A stretch of 62,838 nt of DNA from Gallionella sp. (GTDB taxonomy: Bacteria > Pseudomonadota > Gammaproteobacteria > Burkholderiales > Gallionellaceae): assembly GCA_013044075.1 (NCBI GenBank), contig JABEVG010000041.1, positions 1 to 62,838 on the forward strand, given 5' to 3'. A program made the position numbers and the translations under genes. The notes under the pieces were generated by a model that made no database searches, was not told where the DNA came from, and saw only the letters and a list, made by a program, of their open reading frames with translations. Below are positions 42,865 through 51,464 of this stretch, piece by piece. Position 1 is the stretch's first letter. Each line of letters opens with the position of its first letter.

Positions 42865-43543
42865 TGCAAACATTGCCGAGCATGCTGCCTCCCTGGAAGC
42901 CGTTCATGCTGAGCCTTTCGACGTCGCTCAAGACAGGCCGGTCGAAGCAGCCACGTCGGCGGCAGGCACGCAGATCAGCACCGACCTGTTCGACGGCAAG
43001 ATGAACACCGCGCAATTCAAACTGGTGCTGGAAGCCGCGCTGCTTACCTCTGCCGAGCCGCTGCCCTTGTCTGAATTGAAGAAACTCAGCGACGTGTCGC
43101 TGGACAACGCCCAGCTCGAAACCCTGCTGGATGAATTGGCGCAAGACTGGCGCGGGCGCGGCGTGGAATTGACCCGTGTCGCGAGCGGCTGGCGTTTCCG
43201 CGCCAAGCCGCACATGCAAACCTATCTGGACAGATTGAATCCGCAAAAACCGCCGCGCTATTCGCGCGCCGTGATGGAGACGCTCGCCATCATCGCCTAC
43301 CACCAGCCTGTCACGCGCGGCGACATCGAAGAGATACGCGGCGTGGCCGTGTCGGCGCAGATACTCAAGACGCTGGAAGCGCGCGGCTGGGTAGACGTGA
43401 TCGGCACGCGTGACGTACCCGGTAAACCCGAGTTGTTCGCGACCACGAAACAACTGCTGGATGATTTGAATTTACGCGGCCTGAATGAACTGCCCGCGCT
43501 GCAAGAAATCAGCGCGCTGCTGGAGCCACAGGCCGCCATGTGA
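42830..43543 (+). CDS. scpB: Segregation and condensation protein ScpB, repeat in its N-terminus
   Basis: The 237-residue protein has a normal winged-helix body from residue about 57 ([20 protein letters not shown]) through [20 protein letters not shown] and [17 protein letters not shown]. Residues about 27-41 ([14 protein letters not shown]) come from a dispersed repeat copy in the non-conserved N-terminal extension. The ATG at 42830 follows GGGAG inside scpA. The last 86 bp of homology recur at 50832-50916. Confidence 0.9.
   Translation: MSGPIEPSTTSNANIAEHAASLEAVHAEPFDVAQDRPVEAATSAAGTQISTDLFDGKMNTAQFKLVLEAALLTSAEPLPLSELKKLSDVSLDNAQLETLLDELAQDWRGRGVELTRVASGWRFRAKPHMQTYLDRLNPQKPPRYSRAVMETLAIIAYHQPVTRGDIEEIRGVAVSAQILKTLEARGWVDVIGTRDVPGKPELFATTKQLLDDLNLRGLNELPALQEISALLEPQAAM
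42909..42947. repeat. Dispersed repeat in scpB
   Basis: The segment ctgagcctttcgacgtcgct, then caagacaggccggtcgaag, has the common 'gagcctttcgac...ggtcgaag' form with partly complementary ends. It is translated in scpB. A relative stands in def (27254-27298). Confidence 0.7.
43428..43513 (+). repeat. scpB 3'-end segment, left copy
   Basis: This stretch in the live scpB gene is repeated, at about three-quarters identity and with one single-base gap, at 50832-50916. The core at 43460-43480 is identical over 21 bases. The offset between the copies is 7404 bp. Confidence 0.8.
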
Positions 43544-43620
43544 ACCCCGCAAGCAGTGTCGTGAAGGTCGCGCGCAGTTCCAGTCGGTTTTTCCAATTTC
43601 AATGGTGAAGAGGAGTCGTC

Positions 43621-44427
43621 ATGCGTAACGTCATCAGCCAATACCTGATCGAAAAAGAGCCCTACTACCGCGACGTATCGGATGAGGTGACCGTGTTTGA
43701 AGCGGCCTATTCCGCGCGTATGCCGATGATGCTAAAGGGGCCGACAGGTTGCGGAAAAACCCGCTTCATCGAATACATGGCGTGGAAACTCCAGCGGCCT
43801 TTGATTACTGTTGCATGCAACGAAGACATGACCGCGTCCGATCTGGTGGGACGTTTTCTGCTCGATGCCAATGGCACGCGCTGGCAGGACGGGCCGCTTG
43901 CCATCGCGGCCCGTTTCGGTGCGATCTGTTATCTCGATGAGATCGTGGAGGCACGCCAGGATACGACCGTGGTCATCCATCCGCTCACCGATAACCGCCG
44001 GGTGCTTCCCTTGGAGAAGACCAGCGAACTGGTGCAGGCGCATCCCGATTTCCAGCTGGTGATTTCCTACAATCCCGGCTATCAAAGCGTGATGAAAGAT
44101 CTTAAACAATCGACCAAGCAGCGTTTCGGCGCGCTCGATTTCCAATATCCCGAACCGGCGATCGAAGAAGAAATCGTCGCCCATGAAACGGGTGTTTCCG
44201 GTGAAATCGCCAAGAAGCTGGTCTCGATCGCGAAAATGGCGCGGAATCTCAAAGGCCACGGCCTGGACGAGGGGATATCCACCCGGATGCTGATTTACGC
44301 GGGCAGCCTTATCGTCAAGGGTGTCGTGGCAAAGAAGGCTTGCCGTGTCGCTCTGGTGTCACCCATCACCGACGATCTGGATATGCGTGACGCGCTGGAT
44401 GCGGCGGTGGAGACTTTTTTTGGCTAG
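43621..44427 (+). CDS. CbbQ/NorQ-type MoxR AAA+ ATPase
   Basis: The 268-residue protein has Walker A GPTGCGKT (residues 40-47), Walker B YLDEI and the CbbQ/NirQ/NorQ segments [13 protein letters not shown] and [10 protein letters not shown]. Family members remodel metal enzymes (Rubisco activation by CbbQO, nitric oxide reductase by NorQD) together with a VWA-domain partner, which follows here. No Rubisco or norCB gene is in the window, so the client is unknown. GAAGAGGAG gives a strong ribosome-binding site. Confidence 0.9.
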   Translation: MRNVISQYLIEKEPYYRDVSDEVTVFEAAYSARMPMMLKGPTGCGKTRFIEYMAWKLQRPLITVACNEDMTASDLVGRFLLDANGTRWQDGPLAIAARFGAICYLDEIVEARQDTTVVIHPLTDNRRVLPLEKTSELVQAHPDFQLVISYNPGYQSVMKDLKQSTKQRFGALDFQYPEPAIEEEIVAHETGVSGEIAKKLVSIAKMARNLKGHGLDEGISTRMLIYAGSLIVKGVVAKKACRVALVSPITDDLDMRDALDAAVETFFG

Positions 44428-44490
44428 CATGGGGATGAGCCCAATGCAAGATAGAGCCGGTGTGAGTGACGGGAGTGGCAGGGTTGCCCT

Positions 44491-46329
44491 GTGCGGTTCG
44501 TTTTGCCTGCCACCGTGCCGGACCGTGACATCGCCATGAAGCACAGTTTCGGACGTGTCGCGCGCGAGCTGCATAATTATCTCGGCAAGACGGGCAAGGA
44601 TGCCTTGCCCGTCTTGCGCCAAGAATACAAGCGCACCCGGTTGATCGATGTCCAACGCCGTATCCTGATCTATCTGCACGCCTTATGGGGTTGCGATTTC
44701 GTCATCAAGTCCATCACGGGGGAGGACGATGATCACGGGAGGCCCAAGCCTTTCGTCAGCAAGGGTTGCATCCATTTGCCGGATTTTTATTACGGTTTCA
44801 CCACTGAAGCAGTCGCGCATGTCACGGGTCTGGAAACCTATCGTGCGGCTGCCGCTCATGCTGCGGCACACGTCATCTACACGAAGACCCACTACACCGC
44901 AAAGTCCTTCGACAAATGGCAACGCGCGGTCATCGCCACGATAGAAGATGCGCGGGTGGAGGCGTTGTCGATGCGCAGATTCCCCGGGCTGAAACAACTC
45001 TGGGTCAGGCAGCATACTGCCACCCCCGCGCACCATGAGACCGCTGGCGACTATCTCACTCGCCTCGCCCGCGCGTTGCTGGACGAGTGCTATCTGGACG
45101 ACGACCCCTGGATCGTACAGGGACGGGAACTGTTCAACGCGACGAGCGATCTGGAGAGCGATGATGTTTCACGGAGCATAGGCTTGACGCTGGCGCGCGC
45201 GTTCGAGAAAAAGAGAATCAAGTTCAAGGTCCGCACGGATAGCCCCGGTGCGTTCTATCGTGACGACAACCGCTATTTATGGGAGTCGGCGAGACTGGGT
45301 CCCGACCAGGAGCGGGAATTACCCAGCTATTTTTTTAGGTTCAAATTGCTCTTGACCAGCAACGAGGTGTCGAGCACCGACAAGGAAGTCAAGCAATCCC
45401 TGACAAGAGACCCGGTACAGGAAGTGTCGGCTTCGGCAACCTATATTTACCCGGAATGGGATTACCGCAGCCAGATCGAGACCCCTTCCTGGGTGACCCT
45501 GCGGGAACTCACTCCCGCGACCGGCGAGATTAAGGTCATTGATGACATCATCGCCAGCAACAGCCCGCTCATTTCGCGCATGAAGAATCTGCTCCTGGCC
45601 ATCCGGGATAAAGGGGTGCGCCGTATCAGGAAACTCGAGGAAGGTGACGAGATAGACATCAATGCCGCCATCCGCGCCCAGATCGATCTCAGGATGGATG
45701 TGCAGCCCGACACCCGAATCATGATGCGCTCGATCCGCAAGACACGGGACATCTCGGTGTTGGTGCTGCTGGACCTTTCCAGCTCGGCGAATCAAAAGGT
45801 TCACGGGCAAGACCACACCGTGCTACAGCTGACCCAGCAGGTTTGCGTGCTATTCGCCGAAGCCATTGAAACCGTCGGTGACCCACTCGCCATCCACGGT
45901 TTCTGCTCCAAAGGTCGGCACGATGTCGAGTATTTCCGGTTTAAGGATTTCGACCAGTGCTACGACGATGTTCCGAAAGCCAAGCTTGCCGGCATGACCG
46001 GACAGCGTTTCACCCGCATGGGGGCGGCGATACGTCATGCCACGCATCAGCTCAACCAGCAGAAGTCCAGAAAGAAGCTGTTGATGATCATTACTGACGG
46101 TGAGCCGGCGGACATCGACGTGCACGACCGGCAATACCTGCGCTACGACACCAAGCAGGCGGTCAATGATGCCGGACGCGGTGGCATCCATACCTATTGC
46201 ATCGGCCTCGACCCCAAAGCCGATGAATACGTCTCGCGCATATTCGGCGCGAGAAACTACATGGTGGTCGACCACATTAAAAGTTTGCCGGAAAAAATGC
46301 TCCTGATCTATGCGGCACTGACCCTTTAG
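44491..46329 (+). CDS. CbbO/NorD-type VWA protein
   Basis: The 612-residue protein ends in a VWA domain with MIDAS motif DLSSSANQK (about residue 427), T-containing FTRMGAAIRHAT and ITDGEPADID. The N-terminal half is the helical CbbO/NorD region. It is the adaptor for the upstream AAA+ ring. Its length is nearer to NorD (about 600) than to long CbbO (about 770). The start is a GTG at 44491; ATG at 44536 (MKHSFGRVARELHN) is a good alternative. The intergenic gap to cbbQ is 63 bp. Confidence 0.85.
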   Translation: MRFVLPATVPDRDIAMKHSFGRVARELHNYLGKTGKDALPVLRQEYKRTRLIDVQRRILIYLHALWGCDFVIKSITGEDDDHGRPKPFVSKGCIHLPDFYYGFTTEAVAHVTGLETYRAAAAHAAAHVIYTKTHYTAKSFDKWQRAVIATIEDARVEALSMRRFPGLKQLWVRQHTATPAHHETAGDYLTRLARALLDECYLDDDPWIVQGRELFNATSDLESDDVSRSIGLTLARAFEKKRIKFKVRTDSPGAFYRDDNRYLWESARLGPDQERELPSYFFRFKLLLTSNEVSSTDKEVKQSLTRDPVQEVSASATYIYPEWDYRSQIETPSWVTLRELTPATGEIKVIDDIIASNSPLISRMKNLLLAIRDKGVRRIRKLEEGDEIDINAAIRAQIDLRMDVQPDTRIMMRSIRKTRDISVLVLLDLSSSANQKVHGQDHTVLQLTQQVCVLFAEAIETVGDPLAIHGFCSKGRHDVEYFRFKDFDQCYDDVPKAKLAGMTGQRFTRMGAAIRHATHQLNQQKSRKKLLMIITDGEPADIDVHDRQYLRYDTKQAVNDAGRGGIHTYCIGLDPKADEYVSRIFGARNYMVVDHIKSLPEKMLLIYAALTL

Positions 46330-46360
46330 CAACGCTCTTTAGTTTTGCGGGCTGTATCGG

Positions 46361-47578
46361 TCAGGGATGGCCTGTGGAGCGGTTGGCCGTCTTGTTATGC
46401 TCGATCGCCGCAAGTGCCAGATTCCTTTCGGTACATTGCTTCCATTCATCGCGGGCCGCGTTGGCCGGATCGTTCTGTAAGGTGCATGCGCACCGGCAAG
46501 CCGCCGCGCGGTAACAGCCTTCGATACTGTGCTGCTTGCAGGCAGATTGCTGCTGCACACATTGCGCGTTGCAGATTCGTGCCACATCGCGTGCTTTCTG
46601 TTGTACGGCCGGCGGTATCTTGGGCAACTCTTTGGGTTGCGTCACGATGCCCCACACCGTCATCGCGATTCCCGCCGACAAGAGCGCGATCAACAGCCGG
46701 TTTTTCTTCAGCAACAGGCTGATTCTGTTCTGCTGCCGGGTGGTGTTCGCCGAGGTTGAGCTCAACTCGAAAGTCAACAGACCCGGCACAGCGGATTTTT
46801 TATGCAGTCGGTCGCACGCGTCTATACATTCGCCGCAGTTGATGCAGATATCATCGGGCTTGATGTGGGTCGGCTGAATGTTGGTGATACAGACCGTCGC
46901 GCAATAATTGCACTTGGTGCAATCCGGCGAGCGTGTCGCATCATAGGTCACATGCAAGGCATCATGCGTTTTGAATATTCTTTGCCCCATGCGGTAAAAG
47001 CAAACGTAGTCGCACACGAAATAGCGCAACACCGCGATGTCGATGAAAACCAAAAACACCATGATCAGATAGACGATGAGCGGTGATAGCTTCTCGGGAT
47101 GACGGTAAGTCACCATTTCCCAGACTGCTGTCGGCGTATAAAAAAACAGGAACGGAATCAGTGCCAGAAATAGTGAGGCGACCAAAAAGCTGGTGCCGAG
47201 TATGGCCCAATTCAACAATTTGTTTTTTGCTGCGGCAACTTTTAGCCCTTCACTTCCGACCTCCACGCTGGCGCGTTTTCCGAGTAAGCGATGAGTCAGA
47301 TTGTTCGCCCATTCCGCAAGCAGGTTTTGCGGGCAGGCCCATCCGCACCAGACGGTACCGACGGTCATATAGGTGAGTATCGGGGCGGTCGCCAGAATCA
47401 GCGCGAGACCGAACACCAGGGTGAAACTGGACCACCAGATTTGATGGCCGAGGATGAAGAAACTCGCGGTCGTGAGATCGATACGCAACAATCCGGTGGC
47501 TGGAACCAGCGCGATCAGTATCAGCGTGGAAAGCTGAACCAGTCTTCTTTTCCGGCGATAGGGTGAGGTGTCTGTCAT
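46361..47578 (-). CDS. CcoG/FixG-like polyferredoxin with Cys-rich tail
   Basis: The 405-residue protein follows the CcoG (RdxA/FixG) plan to residue about 260: four to five membrane helices, CGWACPQ and CDYVCFYRMGQ motifs, and two 4Fe-4S motifs, CTKCNYCATVC and CINCGECIDAC. CcoG reduces Cu(II) for cytochrome cbb3 assembly. After the last helix (LLIALLSAGIAMTVWG) the usual Ig-like domain is missing; instead there is a short tail with eight cysteines (ICNAQC, SACK, GCY, ACRCAC, QC), expected in the periplasm. No ccoNOP genes are near. Confidence 0.8.
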   Translation of the reverse strand: MTDTSPYRRKRRLVQLSTLILIALVPATGLLRIDLTTASFFILGHQIWWSSFTLVFGLALILATAPILTYMTVGTVWCGWACPQNLLAEWANNLTHRLLGKRASVEVGSEGLKVAAAKNKLLNWAILGTSFLVASLFLALIPFLFFYTPTAVWEMVTYRHPEKLSPLIVYLIMVFLVFIDIAVLRYFVCDYVCFYRMGQRIFKTHDALHVTYDATRSPDCTKCNYCATVCITNIQPTHIKPDDICINCGECIDACDRLHKKSAVPGLLTFELSSTSANTTRQQNRISLLLKKNRLLIALLSAGIAMTVWGIVTQPKELPKIPPAVQQKARDVARICNAQCVQQQSACKQHSIEGCYRAAACRCACTLQNDPANAARDEWKQCTERNLALAAIEHNKTANRSTGHP

Positions 47579-47688
47579 GCGGATAGCTTACGTGTGATGG
47601 AGTGACTACATACCGGACAAAATCAACCGGTTGCCGGAGGTGTCGCGCGACGATAAGGAATCATACCCGTCGGCTCGACAGTACGCAC

Positions 47689-48933
47689 TCATGCGTGCTC
47701 TTTGACCAGGGTTTCACTCATCCGCACGGCTGCGATTACACCGGACAGCAAGGTCAGTCCCGCCACCAGCCAGATCGCCGCCGACAGGCCGAAAAGGTCG
47801 GCAGTGATCCCCGCCAGCAACGCACCGACTGCGTAGCCCAGGTCGCGCCACAGGCGGTAGACACCGACGGCAGACGCGCGCCAGACAGGGTGAGCCACGT
47901 CTCCGATCGCGGCCAGCAGAGTGGGATAGACCATGGCGGTACCGAGCCCCAACAATACTGCGCCGACACTGAACAGCATGAACCCGGCTGCAAGCGCGGT
48001 GATGGCAATGCCCACCGCCTGTAGCCACATACCCCATACGATCAGCCATTTTCGGCCCACCCTGTCCGACAATGCGCCGGTGAATATTTGCGACGCGCCC
48101 CAGACAGCCGGATAGATCGCGGCGAGGATGCCGATTTGCGCGAGCGTCATGCCGGCTGCGGCGAATACCAGTGGAAACAAGCCCCAAGCCATGCCGTCGT
48201 TCAGATTGTTGACCAGCCCTGCCTGGCTGACGCTGGAAAGATTGGGGTCGGTCAGCGAGGTGCGACGAAAAATCTCGACCTGAGTAAGATTTCCTGTGCC
48301 GTTTGCCGGGTGGTGCGTGCGCAGCTCGTGGGTGACATGGTGTCGTGTCTCACGAACGGTCAGCACGGACAGCAGCAGTCCGGCCACCACATAGACTACG
48401 CCCAGATAAAACGGTTGCGGACGAAGCCCGTAATGCGCGGCTATCCAGCCCGTTGCAAGTGCACTGGCGGCCACGGCGAAATAACCGGAAAACTCGTTGA
48501 GTCCCATCGCCAGGCCGCGTTGCTTCGGGCCGACCAGATCGATCTTCATGATCACCGTGGTGGACCAGGTCAAGCCTTGGCTGACACCCAGCAACACATT
48601 GGCCATCACCACCCAGTTCCAGCTGGGTGCCCACATCAGGATAAACGGCACCGGAATGGCAACCATCCATCCCGCCACCAACACCTGCTTGCGTCCAAAG
48701 CGGTCGGAAAAACGCCCCGCAAAATAATTGGTCAGTGCCTTGGTGATGCCGAACACCACGATGAAGGAAAGGATCGCCGTCCGCGCCACGATGTGAAATT
48801 CGTGTTCTGCGATGGCGGGCAGAATGCTGCGCTCGAGACCCACCATCGCGCCGACAAAGGCATTGACGAGTACCAGCAACGAGAATTGGCCGAGGTTCTC
48901 GCGCAGCCCGAGCCGGATGGTGGCGTGCTGCAT
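47689..48933 (-). CDS. MFS transporter
   Basis: The 414-residue protein has twelve membrane helices and the MFS motif A GRFSDRFGRKQVL between helices 2 and 3, with a second copy GALSDRVGRKWLI in the second half. Substrate unknown; it is 3 bp after the MBL hydrolase and the DsrE gene in the same direction, which points to a sulfur-compound cargo (for instance thiosulfate or sulfite), an inference from context. Confidence 0.85.
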   Translation of the reverse strand: MQHATIRLGLRENLGQFSLLVLVNAFVGAMVGLERSILPAIAEHEFHIVARTAILSFIVVFGITKALTNYFAGRFSDRFGRKQVLVAGWMVAIPVPFILMWAPSWNWVVMANVLLGVSQGLTWSTTVIMKIDLVGPKQRGLAMGLNEFSGYFAVAASALATGWIAAHYGLRPQPFYLGVVYVVAGLLLSVLTVRETRHHVTHELRTHHPANGTGNLTQVEIFRRTSLTDPNLSSVSQAGLVNNLNDGMAWGLFPLVFAAAGMTLAQIGILAAIYPAVWGASQIFTGALSDRVGRKWLIVWGMWLQAVGIAITALAAGFMLFSVGAVLLGLGTAMVYPTLLAAIGDVAHPVWRASAVGVYRLWRDLGYAVGALLAGITADLFGLSAAIWLVAGLTLLSGVIAAVRMSETLVKEHA

Positions 48934-48936
48934 ACC

Positions 48937-49674
48937 TCAAGCTGCCTGGCCGAGATTGAAACGCATCATGGCTTCCATTTCGGGCGGGCGAGGCGGGATC
49001 TCGTGGGTCAGATATTCGACGAAAGCGGCTTTGTTCATAGCCAGTCCGGGATTCCAGTGCTTCTCAAACCCCAGAGTCGATGACGGCTTGCCCGACAAGC
49101 CTGCACCGCAGAGGCTACCCGCCTGATGCCCCGGATAGATTTCGAGTGTGTCAGGTAACGGCAGGAGCTTGGTATGCAAAGTGTCGTAAAGCACACCGGC
49201 CATTTCCGCCTCACGTCCCGCCAGGTCGGGTCGACCGATCGCACCCACGAACAACGTGTCGCCGGTGATGATGAACCACGGCAAGTTCCCGCGACGCATA
49301 TCGGTCACCAGCAGGCAGATGCTGTCCGGTGTGTGGCCGGGTGTATGCAGCACGGTGACCTTGACGTTGCCGATGTCGAGCGATTGGCCGTCGCGCAAGT
49401 GCTCGAACTCGAATCTGCCCCGGCCTTCATTCGATTCGTGCAGGCAGTAGGGCGCGCCCACCAGTTGCGCGAGCTTCCTGCCGCCGGAGTAATGGTCGGC
49501 ATGGACGTGGGTGTCGATGACGTAATCGATACTGACGTTGGCTTTTTTCGCCTCTTCGACGAACCATGCTTCATCGCCCGCGACCACATCCACCGCGACC
49601 GACTTGCCCTTGCCGCCGCAGCCGAAAAAATACGACAGGGTGGATTCCTTGGTTGCCAGTTGTTTGAAAAACAT
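48937..49674 (-). CDS. MBL-fold hydrolase, persulfide dioxygenase (ETHE1/Blh) type
   Basis: The 245-residue protein has the metallo-beta-lactamase motif HVHADH (His56, His58, Asp60, His61), HTPGHTPDS and GDTLFVGAIGRPDL, closest to ETHE1/Blh persulfide dioxygenases and glyoxalase II relatives. Such enzymes oxidise glutathione persulfide to sulfite with iron. GGAGAAGG precedes the ATG at 49674. Neighbouring DsrE and ArsR-rhodanese genes support the sulfur role. Confidence 0.85.
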   Translation of the reverse strand: MFFKQLATKESTLSYFFGCGGKGKSVAVDVVAGDEAWFVEEAKKANVSIDYVIDTHVHADHYSGGRKLAQLVGAPYCLHESNEGRGRFEFEHLRDGQSLDIGNVKVTVLHTPGHTPDSICLLVTDMRRGNLPWFIITGDTLFVGAIGRPDLAGREAEMAGVLYDTLHTKLLPLPDTLEIYPGHQAGSLCGAGLSGKPSSTLGFEKHWNPGLAMNKAAFVEYLTHEIPPRPPEMEAMMRFNLGQAA

Positions 49675-49717
49675 GTTGCCTTCTCCCAAGACTCAACAAG
49701 CGGGATACCCAGTGTTT

Positions 49718-50068
49718 TCAAAACACCAAGACTTTGTCCGCCCACGCCGTCCATTCACCCAGCTCCGCGAGGGTGCTGCGGTGTGTACCTTCCAGGATCT
49801 CGCCGTCACCCATGCCGCGCGCATCCATGCAAGTGCCGCAGATGCCGACCTCTCCACCATGACGGATCACGTTACCCAGCATGTCTGCGATGTTATAAAA
49901 ACCTTGCGGCACTTTCTGCTTGCCGTGTGCGGATGAGGCCGCGTCGCCGATCAGAAAGATCCGCACCGTATTGCTTTCCAGTTTGGCAAGATGCCCCGCC
50001 AGTCGCAGTCCGTTGTAGGTGCGTTCGCTGCCATAGGGAGGGTCGTTGAGAATGAACAGGGTTTTCAT
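49718..50068 (-). CDS. DsrE family sulfur-carrier protein
   Basis: The 116-residue protein matches the DsrE/F-like fold: MKTLFILNDPPYGSERTYNG, then ICGTCMDARG with Cys77 and Cys80. DsrE-like proteins pass persulfide sulfur between enzymes such as rhodaneses. It is first in the operon with the MBL hydrolase and MFS genes, divergent from the ArsR-type regulator. Confidence 0.88.
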   Translation of the reverse strand: MKTLFILNDPPYGSERTYNGLRLAGHLAKLESNTVRIFLIGDAASSAHGKQKVPQGFYNIADMLGNVIRHGGEVGICGTCMDARGMGDGEILEGTHRSTLAELGEWTAWADKVLVF

Positions 50069-50090
50069 GATGGGCTCCTTGGTTGCTTAC

Positions 50091-50107
50091 GTTCTAATTA
50101 TTACTGG
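50091..50107. promoter_or_regulatory. Candidate operator half, dsrE side
   Basis: gttctaattattactgg here matches gttctaacacttaatgg at 50166-50182 in 13 of 17 bases, same orientation. It is 22 bp upstream of the dsrE start and probably binds the divergent ArsR-type protein. Confidence 0.45.
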
Positions 50108-50165
50108 AATGATTTAACCATCTGTTGTGTATGTATGTCAATGTGGTTTATAGTCACGAGCATAT

Positions 50166-50182
50166 GTTCTAACACTTAATGG
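50166..50182. promoter_or_regulatory. Candidate operator half, arsR side
   Basis: Second copy of the 17-bp direct repeat, 8 bp before the regulator start, where binding would block its translation start region or promoter, in line with autoregulation. Confidence 0.45.
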
Positions 50183-50190
50183 ATTGAAAG

Positions 50191-50868
50191 ATGAAAGGCT
50201 CACGCCAGATCAAAGACCTGCTGTACGAGCAGGTAGCGCGGATAGGCAAGGTGTTTTCCAGTCCCAAGCGACTGGAGCTGATCGAATTGCTGTGCCAGGG
50301 TGAAAAGACCGTGGAGTCGCTGGCGCGCGAAGCTTCCATCAGTGTGAAGCTGACCAGCGCGCACTTGCGCGAATTGCGCGGGGCGCGTCTGGTCGAGACC
50401 GAGCGGCAGGGCAAGAACATCTGCTACCGGCTCGCCGATAAGGCGGTAGCCGACCTGTGGGTGCAAGTCCATATGCTGGCCGAAGAGCGTTTGATCGAAT
50501 TGCAAATGGCGGTGCAGAAGATCGCCGCGCAGCCGGACGATTTGATCGCCAACGACCGCGACAGTCTGTTGAAGGCCGCGCGTAAAGGCGAGGTGGTGGT
50601 GCTGGATGTGCGACCGGCAGAAGAATACCTGACCGCGCATCTTCCTTTCGCGAGGTCGATACCGCTGGGCGAGTTGCGGCAACGGTTGGCGGAACTGCCC
50701 AAAGACCGTTTTATCGTCGCCTACTGCCGGGGGCCGTATTGCCTGATGGCGAATGATGCGGTCGAGTTGCTCAAGCGGGAGGGATACGCGGCCATCCATC
50801 TGCGCGACGGGGTCGCCGAATGGGGTGCAACCGGAGTTATTCGCGATAACAAAACAATTGCTCGATGA
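50191..50868 (+). CDS. ArsR-type repressor fused to a rhodanese domain
   Basis: The 225-residue protein has an N-terminal ArsR winged helix (residues about 8-95; SISVKLTSAHLRELRGA is the recognition region) and a C-terminal rhodanese domain with active-site Cys179 in AYCRGPYC. Cys35 and Cys78 in the HTH part could sense persulfide, as in SqrR/BigR. It likely controls the divergent dsrE-MBL-MFS operon. The last ten residues and stop are encoded by the displaced scpB tail, so the C-terminus is recombinant. Confidence 0.88.
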   Translation: MKGSRQIKDLLYEQVARIGKVFSSPKRLELIELLCQGEKTVESLAREASISVKLTSAHLRELRGARLVETERQGKNICYRLADKAVADLWVQVHMLAEERLIELQMAVQKIAAQPDDLIANDRDSLLKAARKGEVVVLDVRPAEEYLTAHLPFARSIPLGELRQRLAELPKDRFIVAYCRGPYCLMANDAVELLKREGYAAIHLRDGVAEWGATGVIRDNKTIAR

Positions 50869-50916
50869 TTTGAATTTACGCGGCTAGAACGAGTTGTTCG
50901 CGTTGCAAAAAACAGC
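50832..50916 (+). pseudogene. Displaced scpB 3'-end remnant
   Basis: Read in the scpB frame this gives [12 protein letters not shown], stop, NELFALQKTA, against [24 protein letters not shown] of live ScpB. Upstream bases also match (gagttattcgcga against gagttgttcgcga). A premature TAG and one missing base show decay. It overlaps the 3' end of the ArsR-rhodanese gene, in a different frame. Confidence 0.8.
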
Positions 50917-50978
50917 TCACGTGCTTGGGTCAATGATAAGCCGGTGCGTTGAGTTGATATTTAATCGGCGAATACAAC

Positions 50979-51365
50979 TCAGTTATTTTTGGCTCCTTGT
51001 TTCACCCATTTTTTCAGGATTTCAATTTTATCCTTGGCTAGACCTCCTTCTAATCCGTATGGCATCTTGAGTGAAGGGTGAGCACGCCCTTCGACCAACT
51101 GAATCAAGACGCTTGTATAGCTGTCACCTGGGTTGATCACTGCCCCGAAGTTGGTACCCTTCATCAGGCTCTGGTAAGTGCGCATATCTAGCCCGCTTTT
51201 TTCATAACCCTTGCCACCAGGTTCGTGACAATTCAAACAATAGTCATGAATGATCGGCTTTACATCATTTGTGTAGCTGACATCTCCAAGAGCCAGCGCG
51301 GGAAACGCCGTAACCAGAAATGATGCGGCCAGAACAAAACCGCCCAGCAAATTATGGTTTTTCAT
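50979..51365 (-). CDS. Small monoheme cytochrome c-like protein
   Basis: The 128-residue protein has a signal peptide (to FPALALG) and one heme motif, CLNCH, followed by GGKGYEKSGLDMRTYQSLMKGT, as in planctomycete-type cytochrome c (PSCyt1) domains. It is expected in the periplasm. The start at 51365 follows GAGGTG. It is part of a run of three cytochrome genes on the minus strand. Confidence 0.8.
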   Translation of the reverse strand: MKNHNLLGGFVLAASFLVTAFPALALGDVSYTNDVKPIIHDYCLNCHEPGGKGYEKSGLDMRTYQSLMKGTNFGAVINPGDSYTSVLIQLVEGRAHPSLKMPYGLEGGLAKDKIEILKKWVKQGAKNN

Positions 51366-51464
51366 ATAGCACCTCATAAAGTAAGTTTCCTGCATCAAAA
51401 CAAAAATTCTTCGAGTTCTCCAGGTTCTCATCACACAGCGGAGTGATAAGAACCTGAGAAAATC

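Noticed and set aside
44491-46329. Assignment as CbbO of a Rubisco operon
   Set aside because: No Rubisco gene is within the window and the length is nearer to NorD, so only a family-level name is given.
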